A stretch of DNA of 64,000 nucleotides from JBCDKH01 sp964388485 (GTDB lineage Bacteria; Planctomycetota; Phycisphaerae; Tepidisphaerales; Tepidisphaeraceae). Below, piece by piece: positions 51,105-59,706 of the stretch; position 1 is the first letter of the stretch; every line of letters starts with the position of its first letter. The notes below the pieces were generated by a model. The model worked only from the letters and a program-made list of their open reading frames with translations. It had not been told where the DNA came from and searched no databases. The DNA lies in contig CAYMAS010000012.1 in assembly GCA_964388485.1 (NCBI GenBank), forward strand, positions 1-64,000, written 5' to 3'. The position numbers and the translations under genes were made by a program.

Positions 51105-52049
51105 ATGCTCAAGCTGCCGGGCCGGTTTGTCGGTGACAGTTGGTACTATCGCGCGGGCACCCGATGGCACGCGTACGTCCTGTCGTGCCCCGACCACGTC
51201 GAGCGACACGCGAGGTGGTGGGTTACCCATGCGACCAGCGACGACCTTCGCGATTGGGACGTCCGGGGTGAGGTCGTCCAGCCGCCCGAGGCGGAGCCGG
51301 CGCCGTGGGACACGGGCTGCTTGGCGACTGGCAGCGTGCTGGAGCACGAGGTGGGTGCAGTGGAGGGGGTGGAGGGGTTTCAATATCTCATGGCCCACAC
51401 CGTCCGCCACGCCGGGCCCGACCCGGCGGTGAAGCTGCTAGCGAGCGACGATCTGCACGCGTGGCACCCCGTCGGCCACGGGCCTGCCGCCCGGCTCGCC
51501 GACGCGCCGCCGCACCTGTACCAGCAGGCTGGCACCGGCGAGCGGGCCATGCCCCACTTCCGCGACCCGTGGCTGTTCTCGCACGAGGGTCGGCTGCACA
51601 TCGCCTGCACCGCCCAACGCGCGGACGGCCCGGCGGACGGCCGCGGCACGATCGCGCTGCTGCGGGAGCGTGGCGGCGGCTTCGAGTTCCTGCCGCCGCC
51701 CGTGATGCCGATGGTCCAGCAGGAGCTCGAGTGCCCGCAGCTCCACGAGGTCGAGCCGGGCCGATGGGTGCTGATCTTCAGCAGCAGCGGCGACTGGTTC
51801 ACCCCGGGCTTCCGCCAGCGGCAGCGGCCGACAACGGGGACGTTCGTGATGAACGCGCCATCACCGCACGGCCCGTGGTCCGAGCCCAGGCCGCTGCGGC
51901 CGCCTGGCACGCCGACCAACCTTTACGCCGCCCAGCTGCTGCGCGACGCCGGACGCTGGTGGCTTCTCGGCACGATCTTCGGCGGGCCGGGACACCTCAG
52001 CGACCCCATCGAGGTGCCGGCGGAAATGCTGTCGGAGCGGCCGGAATAG
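51105..52049 (+). CDS. GH32/GH43-clan five-bladed propeller glycosidase-like protein
   Basis: 314 aa from ATG 51105 (MLKLPGRFVGDSWYYRAGTRWHAYVLSCPD). The three acidic markers of the GH32 clan can be placed: an N-terminal GDSWYYRAGTRWHAYV in place of the usual NDPNG, the transition-state motif FRDPWLF, and ECPQL with the acid/base Glu (QQELECPQLHEVEPGRW). No signal peptide, so cytosolic. Members cleave fructosides or related sugars, and cytosolic planctomycete relatives are uncharacterised. It converges on the OYE-type gene, whose stop is 8 nt away. Confidence 0.75.
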   Translation: MLKLPGRFVGDSWYYRAGTRWHAYVLSCPDHVERHARWWVTHATSDDLRDWDVRGEVVQPPEAEPAPWDTGCLATGSVLEHEVGAVEGVEGFQYLMAHTVRHAGPDPAVKLLASDDLHAWHPVGHGPAARLADAPPHLYQQAGTGERAMPHFRDPWLFSHEGRLHIACTAQRADGPADGRGTIALLRERGGGFEFLPPPVMPMVQQELECPQLHEVEPGRWVLIFSSSGDWFTPGFRQRQRPTTGTFVMNAPSPHGPWSEPRPLRPPGTPTNLYAAQLLRDAGRWWLLGTIFGGPGHLSDPIEVPAEMLSERPE

Positions 52050-52057
52050 ACACCCGA

Positions 52058-54016
52058 TCAAAGGGAGCGGGCCAGAACCTGCGCCTGCATGGTGGCGTCG
52101 TAGACCCCGCCGACGCGGGCCGCGTCGCCGATGACGTGGATCGACACATCGCTCTCAGCCAGCTCGCGGGCCAGCGTGTTGTCCGACACGCCGCCGTCGC
52201 TGACGACCACGACGTCGCAGTCCTCGACGACGTGCGGCTCCACCGCGAACCGATCCCGAACGTACGCCCGGCCGGCACGGACTTCGCAGATTGCGGCGTC
52301 TTCCAGGAACGCGACGCCCCGCTCCCGCAGCCGGTTGGCCATCGCCTCACGGCTCATCGCCTCGGCGCGGTGCGAGCTGTGCCAATCGGGCTGCAGGAAC
52401 GTGACACGCGCCCCAGCGTCGCACAGCACCTCGGCGGCCAGCAGCGCCTGCACGTCCCCCCGAAGGTCCGCCACGACCGCGGCCCGCACGTCCGTCGGCG
52501 GCTGCGACAGCACTGCCGACGGCGACAGCACCCGTGCACCCGGCACCTCGGTAACCCGCGGCGTGGCACCGGTGGCGATCACGACCTCGTCGGCTCCGAA
52601 GGCGAGCACGTCCGCCCGCGTCGCCCGCTTGTTCAGTTGCACGCCGAAGTCACCCCGTTCCGCCAGGCGGTCGTAGTAGTCGGCGATGCGGCCCCACAGC
52701 CGGCGCGACGGCACGCCGGCGGCGAGGCGGATCGTGCCGCAAAGGTGATCCCCCGCCTCCCAGACCGTCACCTGATGCCCGCGTTCGGTGGCGACACGTG
52801 CGGCCTCGAGCCCCGCCGGGCCGCCGCCGATGACGAGCAACTTCTTCGGCTCGGCCGCGGGCGTCGTGTCGCCCCACTGCCGTTCGCGTCCGACGATCGG
52901 GTTGTAAACGCACGACATCTGCTCCATCTGCCCGATGCACTGCTGCAGGCACCGCGTGCACAGCCGGATGTCGCCGGAGCGATTCTCGTACACCTTGCGG
53001 GTGAAGTCGCCGTCGGCGATGTGCGCCTTCGTCAGGCAGATCACGTCGGCGGAGCCGGCGGCGAGCGTCTCCTCGGCCATTTCGGGTGTGGTGATGCGGC
53101 CGGCGTGCATGACGGCCAGCGACGTCGCCCGCTTGATGCGGTCGACCAGCGGCAGCCACTCGCCGTCGGGGCGGGTCATCGGGCCGTGGTGCAGCCCGCC
53201 GTCGCCGGCAGTCAGCGAGAGGTAGTCGATCAAACCCATCGCCTCCAGGCGCGCGACGACCTCCAGGTACTCGTCCGCCGTCACCCCGCCCTGCTCGCGA
53301 TCGTCCGCCTTGAGCCGGACGCCCAGCGGCACCGCGTCGCCGATCGCGTCGCGCATGCACCTTAACGTCTCACAGAGGAACCGCATGCGGTTCTCAAGCG
53401 GGCCGCCGTAGGCGTCGTCGCGTCGGTTCGTGCGTCGGCTGAGGAACTGGGCGAACAGGAAGCTCTCGTGGGCGTGGAGCTCGACGCCGTCGACGCCGCC
53501 GGCGACCGCGCGGCCGGCAGCCTGGCCGGTCGCTTCGGCGATACGACGCAGCTCCGCCGCGGGACGCTCCGGCGGCCACGGCTTGCGCCGGCCGGGCCGG
53601 TGCAGCGCCGCGTGCATGCCGACGCGGATCCGCTCGCCCGGATCGCTCGGCAGGTCGTCGTGGATGTACAGCAGCTGCGCGAACAGCTTGCACCCGTGCC
53701 CACCCGCCGCGTCGGCGAGCATGCGGTACTTCGGGATAATGCGGTCATCGGTGTTGTGGATCCAGTCGGGCCCGCCGTGCCACAGCGGCGTGGTCCCGCC
53801 GACGACGAACAGCCCGAGCCCGCCGGCGGCGCGCCTTGCGACGTAGGCGGCGTAGTCCTCGTTCGGCAGGCCGTCGTCGGCGAACCAGCCGGCGAAGTGG
53901 GCGCTGATGGCGATGCGGTTTCGAAGCGTCACCTTGCCCGCCAAATCCAGGGGCGACAGGAGGTGCGGAAACGCTGTCTTGGCTTGGGGCAGGGGATGCA
54001 TCGACGTCAGGGGCAC
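52058..54016 (-). CDS. OYE-type NADH:flavin oxidoreductase (2,4-dienoyl-CoA reductase-like)
   Basis: 652 aa. The N-terminal half is an FMN TIM barrel (LLSPLDLAGKVTLRNRIAIS, GVDGVELHAHESFLFAQFLS, NRRDDAYGGPLENRMRF). A 4Fe-4S cluster motif follows (LCTRCLQQCIGQMEQMSCVYNP: C-x2-C-x3-C ... C). The C-terminal half is an FAD/NAD(P) module (KKLLVIGGGPAGLEAARVA). The architecture equals bacterial 2,4-dienoyl-CoA reductase and trimethylamine dehydrogenase relatives. The usual active-site Tyr/His after HAH is not clearly aligned. It is last in a three-gene operon 6 nt behind the propeller gene, so a role in redox steps of glycan or aglycone breakdown is possible. Confidence 0.88.
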   Translation of the reverse strand: MPLTSMHPLPQAKTAFPHLLSPLDLAGKVTLRNRIAISAHFAGWFADDGLPNEDYAAYVARRAAGGLGLFVVGGTTPLWHGGPDWIHNTDDRIIPKYRMLADAAGGHGCKLFAQLLYIHDDLPSDPGERIRVGMHAALHRPGRRKPWPPERPAAELRRIAEATGQAAGRAVAGGVDGVELHAHESFLFAQFLSRRTNRRDDAYGGPLENRMRFLCETLRCMRDAIGDAVPLGVRLKADDREQGGVTADEYLEVVARLEAMGLIDYLSLTAGDGGLHHGPMTRPDGEWLPLVDRIKRATSLAVMHAGRITTPEMAEETLAAGSADVICLTKAHIADGDFTRKVYENRSGDIRLCTRCLQQCIGQMEQMSCVYNPIVGRERQWGDTTPAAEPKKLLVIGGGPAGLEAARVATERGHQVTVWEAGDHLCGTIRLAAGVPSRRLWGRIADYYDRLAERGDFGVQLNKRATRADVLAFGADEVVIATGATPRVTEVPGARVLSPSAVLSQPPTDVRAAVVADLRGDVQALLAAEVLCDAGARVTFLQPDWHSSHRAEAMSREAMANRLRERGVAFLEDAAICEVRAGRAYVRDRFAVEPHVVEDCDVVVVSDGGVSDNTLARELAESDVSIHVIGDAARVGGVYDATMQAQVLARSL

Positions 54017-54022
54017 TCACGG

Positions 54023-56260
54023 TTACTCGATCTCGGTCCAGAAGACGCCGGTGCCGCCCGAGCCGACGGCGAGGCGCGTCGTGCCGTCCTCGGTTCGGAC
54101 GAACGCGCCGCTGTTCCAGTCGACGCGGCCCGGCAGCGAGCGGTCGAGGACCGTCCACGTCTGGCCACCGTCGTCCGACAGGATCACCCCACGCGGCGTG
54201 CCGGCGGCCAGGCGGCCAGGCTGGCGCGGATCGAGGATCAGGTGCGACGCCCCGGGCGTGCTGGCGGGCAGGTCGAGCTTCTGCCACGTCTCGCCATCAT
54301 CGTCCGTGCGGTAGATCCCGCCGTACTTGACCGCGGCGAAAAAGCGGTCGGCCTGGTGCGGGTCGGCGGCGAGGTGATACAGGCCCTCGTCGACGGGGGA
54401 ACTAATCTCTTGCCACGTGCCCTCTTTCCCCTGGCGACGCAGCAGGGTGCCCAGGGTCGGCGAGGCGACCAACTGCGTGCCGTCAGCGGCGAGGGCGATA
54501 GTGGGGCCCGCGTCCCAGATCTGCGCGACGAAGAAATCGCCCGAGGCAGGGAAGCCCTCGCCGTCGAGGGTCCACGAGTGCCCGCCGTCGCGCGACACGT
54601 AGAGCCCGCCGCGCTTGGCCAAGTCGCCGCTGACGCCGAGGTAGACCGTGTCTCGCTCCGCCGGAAGGGCGGCGATGTCGTTGGCCCGGTAGCCGCCAGG
54701 GTCGATCTCCGGCAGGCCCTGCATCCGGCTCGACGTCCACGTCTCGCCGTGGTCGTCGGAGATGAAGACGTGGCCGGCGTACCAGTCACCGACCGGCGGT
54801 TTGGGGCCGACCGCGTAGACGCGACCCGGCTGGGCGGGCGTCGTCGTCAAGGCGGCGATGTTGTTCGTGATGACCTCGCGCTTGGGCCTGATGAAGTGCC
54901 CGCCGGCGTCGTCGCTGTTGAAGTACCCCATGTCCGCCACGCCCAAGTGCAGCCGGGTCGGATCGCCCGCGTCGCCGACGAGCATGTGGACGTAGGTCTC
55001 CTCGATGCCGTTCGTCCGGTTGGTCCACGTCTCGCCGCCGTCGGTCGTCTTGTAGACGCTGAACCAGTCGGTCATCCACCACGTGTTCTCGGGGTCGAGC
55101 GGGTGGACGTAGACGCCGGTCGCGCTGTTCATCGTGTTGGTCCACGGCGCCCAGCTCGCCTCGTCCTGCTCGGTGAAGCCGAACCAGTCGTCCGGGTGCG
55201 TCACCGACTCGCGTTCGACCCTGATCCAGCGGTCGTCGTCGCGTCGGTAGATGTCGCCCTGCGCGCTGGTCAGGAGCAGGAAGTCGGGCCCGGTCGTCAG
55301 GCCGCTGTAGCGGAAGTGCTCGGGGTTGTAGGACCGCGTGCCGTCGGGCGCGACGATGAGATCGTCCATCGACCGCGTCCAGGTCTCGCCGCCGTCGTCG
55401 GACCGCTCGACGGTGTGGCCGTCGTCGAAGATGCCGAAGAGGGTCCCGGGGTTCTGCGGGTCCTGCTCGAACTCGTAGGTGTCGCGGTCGTGGATCTTGT
55501 CCCAGTTTGCGCCGCCGTCGCTCGATCGCCAAAGCCCGCCGGGCATTTGCCCCTTGCCGCGGGTGACGTCCTCGAAGGCGACGGCCGAGAGGTAGAGCGT
55601 TTCCGGATCGTCGATCGCCACGTCGAGGTCGACCGTCAGCACCTCCGGCCCGCCGAGCGACGTCCAGGTGTCGCCGTCGTCGGTCGAGCGGAAGACGCCC
55701 TGCCCGCGGCCCGAGGCGTAGAGCGTGGTGGGGTTCGACGGGTCGCGGATGAGCCCGCGTCCGTAGGCGCGGTGCGGCGTGTCGCCGACGGCCCACATCG
55801 GCTGGACGTTGTCCCACGTCTCGCCGCCGTCGTCGGTGACGTACAGGCCGTAATCGGGCGACCACTCGTAGCCGACGAGGATGATCGCGCGGTCGGGCTC
55901 GTCGGGGTCGGCGACCATGTCGCGGACGTACATCAGCCCGCGGTCGCCGAGTGGGGCGGCATCGGGGTGCTCCGCGGGGTCGAGGCCGTACGGCAGCGTG
56001 TAGGTCGCGTTGCGCCACGACATGCCGCCATCGTCGGACCGATAGATGCCGCCCACGTCGGTGTGGGCCCAGAGGCGGTCGGCGTCGGCCTCGGTGAAGC
56101 GGACGCCCATGATGAACCCGCCCCCGCCCAACGCGCTGCTGGTCCAGCGGCCGTAGGTCGGGCGCTCTGTGGTGAAGTCGGGCTTCGCCGGCTCGGCCGC
56201 GAGGTTCGCCGTGATGAGGGTGGATAGGACGGCGGACGAAAGGATCTGTTGGATGGTCAA
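54023..56260 (-). CDS. Secreted BNR/Asp-box propeller protein (GH74/sialidase-like)
   Basis: 745 aa. I place the start at TTG 56260 because GAGGAGG lies 6 nt upstream and the product then begins with a signal peptide (TIQQILSSAVLSTLITANLAAEPA). The body is a series of Asp-box repeats: GGIYRSDDGGMSW, GLYVTDDGGETW, GVFRSTDDGDTW, GLWRSSDGGANW, SVYKTTDGGETW, GLYVSRDGGHSW, GGIYRTDDDGETW. This predicts two stacked propellers like GH74 xyloglucanases. I could not locate the two catalytic Asp residues with confidence, so it may bind rather than cut. It is the middle gene of the operon, 43 nt behind the GH63-like gene. Confidence 0.85.
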   Translation of the reverse strand: MTIQQILSSAVLSTLITANLAAEPAKPDFTTERPTYGRWTSSALGGGGFIMGVRFTEADADRLWAHTDVGGIYRSDDGGMSWRNATYTLPYGLDPAEHPDAAPLGDRGLMYVRDMVADPDEPDRAIILVGYEWSPDYGLYVTDDGGETWDNVQPMWAVGDTPHRAYGRGLIRDPSNPTTLYASGRGQGVFRSTDDGDTWTSLGGPEVLTVDLDVAIDDPETLYLSAVAFEDVTRGKGQMPGGLWRSSDGGANWDKIHDRDTYEFEQDPQNPGTLFGIFDDGHTVERSDDGGETWTRSMDDLIVAPDGTRSYNPEHFRYSGLTTGPDFLLLTSAQGDIYRRDDDRWIRVERESVTHPDDWFGFTEQDEASWAPWTNTMNSATGVYVHPLDPENTWWMTDWFSVYKTTDGGETWTNRTNGIEETYVHMLVGDAGDPTRLHLGVADMGYFNSDDAGGHFIRPKREVITNNIAALTTTPAQPGRVYAVGPKPPVGDWYAGHVFISDDHGETWTSSRMQGLPEIDPGGYRANDIAALPAERDTVYLGVSGDLAKRGGLYVSRDGGHSWTLDGEGFPASGDFFVAQIWDAGPTIALAADGTQLVASPTLGTLLRRQGKEGTWQEISSPVDEGLYHLAADPHQADRFFAAVKYGGIYRTDDDGETWQKLDLPASTPGASHLILDPRQPGRLAAGTPRGVILSDDGGQTWTVLDRSLPGRVDWNSGAFVRTEDGTTRLAVGSGGTGVFWTEIE

Positions 56261-56303
56261 GGGAAGCCTCCTCAGGCGGTGGGGTTGCGGCCTGCTGGCC
56301 GGT

Positions 56304-57575
56304 TCACATGTGGTTGAGATTCGCGTGCGTCTCGGACTCGCGCGGCAGGAAGTGGGCCAGGAGCGTCCAGCCCCAGAACGGCCCAAGCCCGCGGCCGGCG
56401 GCGTCCTCGCTCGCGTAGTACTCGCGGAAGTCGGGCCCGCCCATCACCCGGTGCGTGCGCGCGGCGAGGACGTCCGCGACGGCGTCAAAGCCGTAGCGGC
56501 GTAGGGCGTGGATGAGCATGTAGTTCGTCGGCAGCCAGGCGTTGGCCCGCCACGAGCAGCCGACGTCGCCGGGCAGCTGGCGGCTGTGGTAGAACGGCTC
56601 GTCCCGTGACAAAACCGCCACCGGCGTGGGCGTCCAGAAGCGGCGTGGCTCCATCAGGTGCTCGACCACCAACCTCCGGGCCTGCTCCTCCGTCGCGACC
56701 CCCGCCCACAGCGGCGCAAAGCCGGAGACGGCGCTGACGCGGATCAGCCGGTCAGGGTTGGCCCGCCAGCCGAGGCTGCCGCGGGCGGCGGATCGGCACC
56801 ACGGCTCCTCGCCCCGCCGCACGTTGCCATCGAAGAAGAAGCCGATTTCGTCGTCCCACAGCGTTTCGCGGATAAGCGTCGCCCGCCGATCCGCCTCGTC
56901 GCGAAGTCGATCTGCTTCCCCGACAAAATGGTCGCCCGCCAGCTCGCAGAGCTCCGCCATCGCCCGGCACTCGCGGACGAGGTAGCAGTTGAGGTCCACG
57001 CCCGCCGACACGCCGTCCCGCCACCAGCCGGCACGCTCGTGCTGGTTATCCATGCCCGTGTGCGGGGCGCTCGACCAGGCGGCGAGCCCCGCGAAGTCGC
57101 CGCCCGCGTCGAGGTTGACGAGCCAGTGCCGCAGATACGCGAGCATCCGATCCATCGCCTCCGGTTCCCGAAGGAAGTCCGTCGCCGCCGGGTCATCAGG
57201 CCAGCCACGGCGGCACAGGAGCACGATTTGGGCCAGGAACGGCTTGACGTGCTCGTGGTCGTGCGTCGGCGTGCTGGGCACGCTGCGGGCGATGAAGCCG
57301 TCGGGCCGCTGGCGGCTCAGGAAAATTCGGACGCCGTTGAGTGCCAGCTCCGGCGGCCAACCGAGGTGCAGCTGCACGAGCGTCTCGAAGTACTGGTCCC
57401 AGTCATAGAGCGTGTGGTAGTCGTAGCCAGTGAAATAGCGGAGGCCGGTCGCCGCCGGGCCGACGTCATCGCGCTCGATGCCACGCTCCGCCAGCGCCCG
57501 CACGTCCGCGTCGGACGCGGCTCTGAGCTGCGGCAGGACGCGAATCTCGTTGACGTGCTGGTCACGAACGGCCAC
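56304..57575 (-). CDS. GH63/GH37-like (alpha/alpha)6-barrel glycosidase
   Basis: 423 aa with a GTG start. The pattern GLRYFTGYDYHTLYDWDQYFETLVQLHLGWP, AAWSSAPHTGMDNQHERAGWW, AGVDLNCYLVRECRAMAEL, DVGCSWRANAWLPTNYMLIHALRRYG and REYYASEDAAGRGLGPFWGWT is that of trehalase/mannosyl-oligosaccharide-glucosidase-like barrels. Candidate acids are the Asp of WWRDGVSAGVD and the Glu of YYASEDAAG. No signal peptide. It is the first gene of a minus-strand operon and has a good promoter (TTGACA, 16 bp, TAGTCT) ending 6 nt before the GTG. It is divergent from a GntR-LacI regulator. Confidence 0.82.
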   Translation of the reverse strand: MAVRDQHVNEIRVLPQLRAASDADVRALAERGIERDDVGPAATGLRYFTGYDYHTLYDWDQYFETLVQLHLGWPPELALNGVRIFLSRQRPDGFIARSVPSTPTHDHEHVKPFLAQIVLLCRRGWPDDPAATDFLREPEAMDRMLAYLRHWLVNLDAGGDFAGLAAWSSAPHTGMDNQHERAGWWRDGVSAGVDLNCYLVRECRAMAELCELAGDHFVGEADRLRDEADRRATLIRETLWDDEIGFFFDGNVRRGEEPWCRSAARGSLGWRANPDRLIRVSAVSGFAPLWAGVATEEQARRLVVEHLMEPRRFWTPTPVAVLSRDEPFYHSRQLPGDVGCSWRANAWLPTNYMLIHALRRYGFDAVADVLAARTHRVMGGPDFREYYASEDAAGRGLGPFWGWTLLAHFLPRESETHANLNHM

Positions 57576-57581
57576 GGCCGC

Positions 57582-57609
57582 AGACTACCTCCTCGCCACG
57601 AAGTGTCAA
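57582..57609 (-). promoter_or_regulatory. Promoter TTGACA-16-TAGTCT of the glycosidase operon
   Basis: On the minus strand, -35 TTGACA (57604-57609) and -10 TAGTCT (57582-57587) are 16 bp apart. The -10 ends 6 nt before the GTG at 57575, so the mRNA is predicted to be leaderless. Confidence 0.75.
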
Positions 57610-57644
57610 CACATATTGAAACGAGACGCAGATGGTGTTGACAC
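57603..57644. promoter_or_regulatory. Inverted repeat joining two divergent -35 boxes
   Basis: GTGTCAACA (57603-57611) and TGTTGACAC (57636-57644) are 9-bp arms 24 nt apart. Each contains a perfect TTGACA for one of the two divergent transcripts. This is a natural operator for the adjacent GntR-LacI regulator, letting it shut both promoters. Confidence 0.65.
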
Positions 57645-57666
57645 AACGTCCTGAGCGTGGCACATT
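57638..57666 (+). promoter_or_regulatory. Promoter TTGACA-17-CACATT of the regulator gene
   Basis: -35 TTGACA (57638-57643), 17-bp spacer, CACATT (57661-57666). The -10 ends 8 nt before ATG 57675, again suggesting little or no leader. Confidence 0.6.
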
Positions 57667-57674
57667 GTGAACAT

Positions 57675-58961
57675 ATGAGTGGAGTCGCCGATCTCTCGTC
57701 CGCCCTGAGCCGCGTGCGGTTCCCCAGACGGGGCGCCACGCTCGAGCTCGAGCGGCAGTTCGTCGACTTCCTGCGGGTCGAGCGGCCTGCGCCGGGTTCG
57801 CCGCTGGGAACGGACCAAGATTTTGTCGATGCGACGCAGCTGAGCCGATCCACCGTCCGTCGGGTGATGGAGCGGCTTGATCGCGACGGCTGGGTCGACC
57901 GGCACGCTGGCCGGGGCACGTTCGTCGGAGAGCGGGTGCTGTTGCTGGACGACGTCGAGGCGGGGCCTGAGGCGATGGCGGACGCGAAACATGACGCAGA
58001 CGAGCGGGCGATTCGCCGCGTCACCGGCTCCACCGACAGCGTCGCGACACGACCGGCCTTTGGTCAGCACAAGTTACTTCGAGTCGCTGTGCTCATCTCT
58101 CGTATCGAGGACCTGTCGCACGACTGGTTCTCGCTCGGGGTGATCGCGGGGCTGGACGCGGCGGCGGCGGAACTGGGCGGGCAGATCGAAATTATCGGGA
58201 CTCGTGAGGCACGGGCGGGCGTTCTGGCCGATCGGTTGGAGCGGGCGAGGCCGGATGCCCTTGCGTACCTGGCGTGGAAGCCGGAATATCTGGCGCTCCT
58301 GGAGGTCAGCCGGCGAATGGGGTTCCCGACGATCTTCGGCAAGACGGCAATGTCGCAGCCGGACTGGACGCACTCGGTGTGCGAGGACAACAGCCACGCG
58401 ATCGAGCTGGCGGTCGACGCCCTATGGGAGGCGGGCCACCGTCGGATCGGGCTGGCGATCAACCGCTGGCCCGAGCCGTGGGTTATCGAGCGGCACCGCG
58501 CGTTCGAGGAGGCGATCCGCCGGCGTGGCGGCACGCCGCCGGAGCTGCCGACAGCGTGGCTCGATTCGGCCGGCGACCTGACGGAGCGCGGGGTGGCGCG
58601 AAACAACGAGGCCATGGCGGACCGGCTCGACGAGTACCTGTCGCTCAAGCGGCCGACCGCTCTTCTGTGCGGCAGCCAGGTGGTCAGCGACGTCCTGGCC
58701 CGGCTCGTCCGCCGCAAGGCGGTCCGGCTGCCGGCGGACCTGAGCGTCGTCTGCATCGACCAGCCACCCGACCTGGCGGACTGGCTCGGCGTCGAGCCGA
58801 CGGTCGTGCACCTGCCGCTGGAGGACATCGGCCGCGGCCTGTTCGACGTGGCGATGACCCTGGCCCGTGCCGACTCGAACACGTCCACCACGAAACAACT
58901 GGCGAGGCGAGTGCCTTGCCGACTCGTCACCGGCTCGAGCATTCGGGCGATCGACCGGTGA
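57675..58961 (+). CDS. GntR-LacI hybrid transcription repressor (AraR-like layout)
   Basis: 428 aa from ATG 57675. Residues about 25-95 are a GntR winged helix (FVDFLRVERPAPGSPLGTDQDFVDATQLSRSTVRRVMERLDRDGWVDRHAGRGTFVG). Residues about 140-425 are a LacI/periplasmic-binding-like sensor (LRVAVLISRIEDLSHDWFSLGVIAGLDAAA, HAIELAVDALWEAGHRRIGLAIN, RPTALLCGSQVVSDVL, DLSVVCIDQPPDL). This layout is the one known from Bacillus AraR. The divergent glycosidase operon and its own promoter are the likely targets; the effector is presumably a sugar. A link to the arabinose operon 8 kb away is possible but unproven. Confidence 0.88.
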   Translation: MSGVADLSSALSRVRFPRRGATLELERQFVDFLRVERPAPGSPLGTDQDFVDATQLSRSTVRRVMERLDRDGWVDRHAGRGTFVGERVLLLDDVEAGPEAMADAKHDADERAIRRVTGSTDSVATRPAFGQHKLLRVAVLISRIEDLSHDWFSLGVIAGLDAAAAELGGQIEIIGTREARAGVLADRLERARPDALAYLAWKPEYLALLEVSRRMGFPTIFGKTAMSQPDWTHSVCEDNSHAIELAVDALWEAGHRRIGLAINRWPEPWVIERHRAFEEAIRRRGGTPPELPTAWLDSAGDLTERGVARNNEAMADRLDEYLSLKRPTALLCGSQVVSDVLARLVRRKAVRLPADLSVVCIDQPPDLADWLGVEPTVVHLPLEDIGRGLFDVAMTLARADSNTSTTKQLARRVPCRLVTGSSIRAIDR

Positions 58962-59016
58962 CATCCCGCGGGCACGGTGCCCGCATCCAACTCCCGAAAC
59001 CCCCTGGAGGATGAAT

Positions 59017-59634
59017 ATGTCCAAAACCACCCAAATTCTAACCGCTTGCACTGCCGCCGCGGCCACCACCGCCATCGCCGGCTCGGCCCACGCACAGGTC
59101 GTCACGCCGTTCGTCGGCGGCGACTTCTCGACTGTCACCGATGGCGACGGCACCGGACTGATCGGCTTTACCGTCACCGACAATGACGGCTTCAGCGGCT
59201 TCACCATCGACAACAACGACCTCTTCGACGAGCCGTTCCTGTTCTTCGGCGGCGGAGCGGCCCTGGCGGTGAACGAGGCCAATCGCCTGCCGGTCGTGCC
59301 GGGCGTCGACTACAACCTGCAGTTCGACGCCTTCGGCTTCGGTGGAAACACCGCCAACGACGATGTCTTCCTCGACCTCGACTTCTATGACGCCACCGGC
59401 ACCGCGTTGGGCGGCTTCGAGGGCGGGCTGAACTTCGAGAACGACATCTTCATCGATGGCTTCGACGCCCCGGTCGTCGTCGCCCCGGCCGGCGCTGCCA
59501 CCGTCGGCTTCACGCTCTTCGGTGCCGACGGCGCCTCCGTCGACGATTTCGAGCTCGTGGCGATCCCCGAGCCCGGCTCCGCGGCCGCGGTCGCGCTGGT
59601 CGGCCTCATCGGCCTGCGTCGGCGTCACCGCTAG
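59017..59634 (+). CDS. PEP-CTERM secreted protein
   Basis: 205 aa. GGAGG ends 6 nt before ATG 59017; an ATG at 59011 touches the ribosome site and is unlikely. Signal peptide MSKTTQILTACTAAAATTAIAGSAHAQ. The middle is a compact beta-sandwich-like domain rich in Asp, Phe and Gly (FTIDNNDLFDEPFLFFGGGAALAV, LDLDFYDATGTALGGFEGGL). The C-terminus IPEPGSAAAVALVGLIGLRRRHR is a PEP-CTERM sorting signal. It is first in the cluster of prepilin-like protein, GH5 and GH4, with a hairpin before the next gene. Confidence 0.88.
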   Translation: MSKTTQILTACTAAAATTAIAGSAHAQVVTPFVGGDFSTVTDGDGTGLIGFTVTDNDGFSGFTIDNNDLFDEPFLFFGGGAALAVNEANRLPVVPGVDYNLQFDAFGFGGNTANDDVFLDLDFYDATGTALGGFEGGLNFENDIFIDGFDAPVVVAPAGAATVGFTLFGADGASVDDFELVAIPEPGSAAAVALVGLIGLRRRHR

Positions 59635-59642
59635 TTCCTCCC

Positions 59643-59680
59643 GACGTCGTCGCGTCGAAGGACGCGGCGACGTCTTTCCC
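59643..59680 (+). terminator. Hairpin between the PEP-CTERM and prepilin-like genes
   Basis: Arms 59643-59656 and 59661-59674 pair over 14 bp with one G-T wobble, loop GAAG, followed by TTTCCC. It may stop part of the transcripts, so that the PEP-CTERM protein is made in excess over the downstream gene products. Confidence 0.6.
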
Positions 59681-59706
59681 ACCCCACCCGGCCTGAGGAG
59701 GTCCCC

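Noticed and set aside
51305..53365. 686-codon plus-strand frame overlapping the GH32-clan gene and running into the OYE gene
   Set aside because: It is out of frame with a well supported enzyme and antisense to another; no recognisable domain.
53468..56227. 919-codon plus-strand frame opposite the OYE and propeller genes
   Set aside because: Valine/arginine-rich shadow crossing the boundary of two real genes on the other strand.
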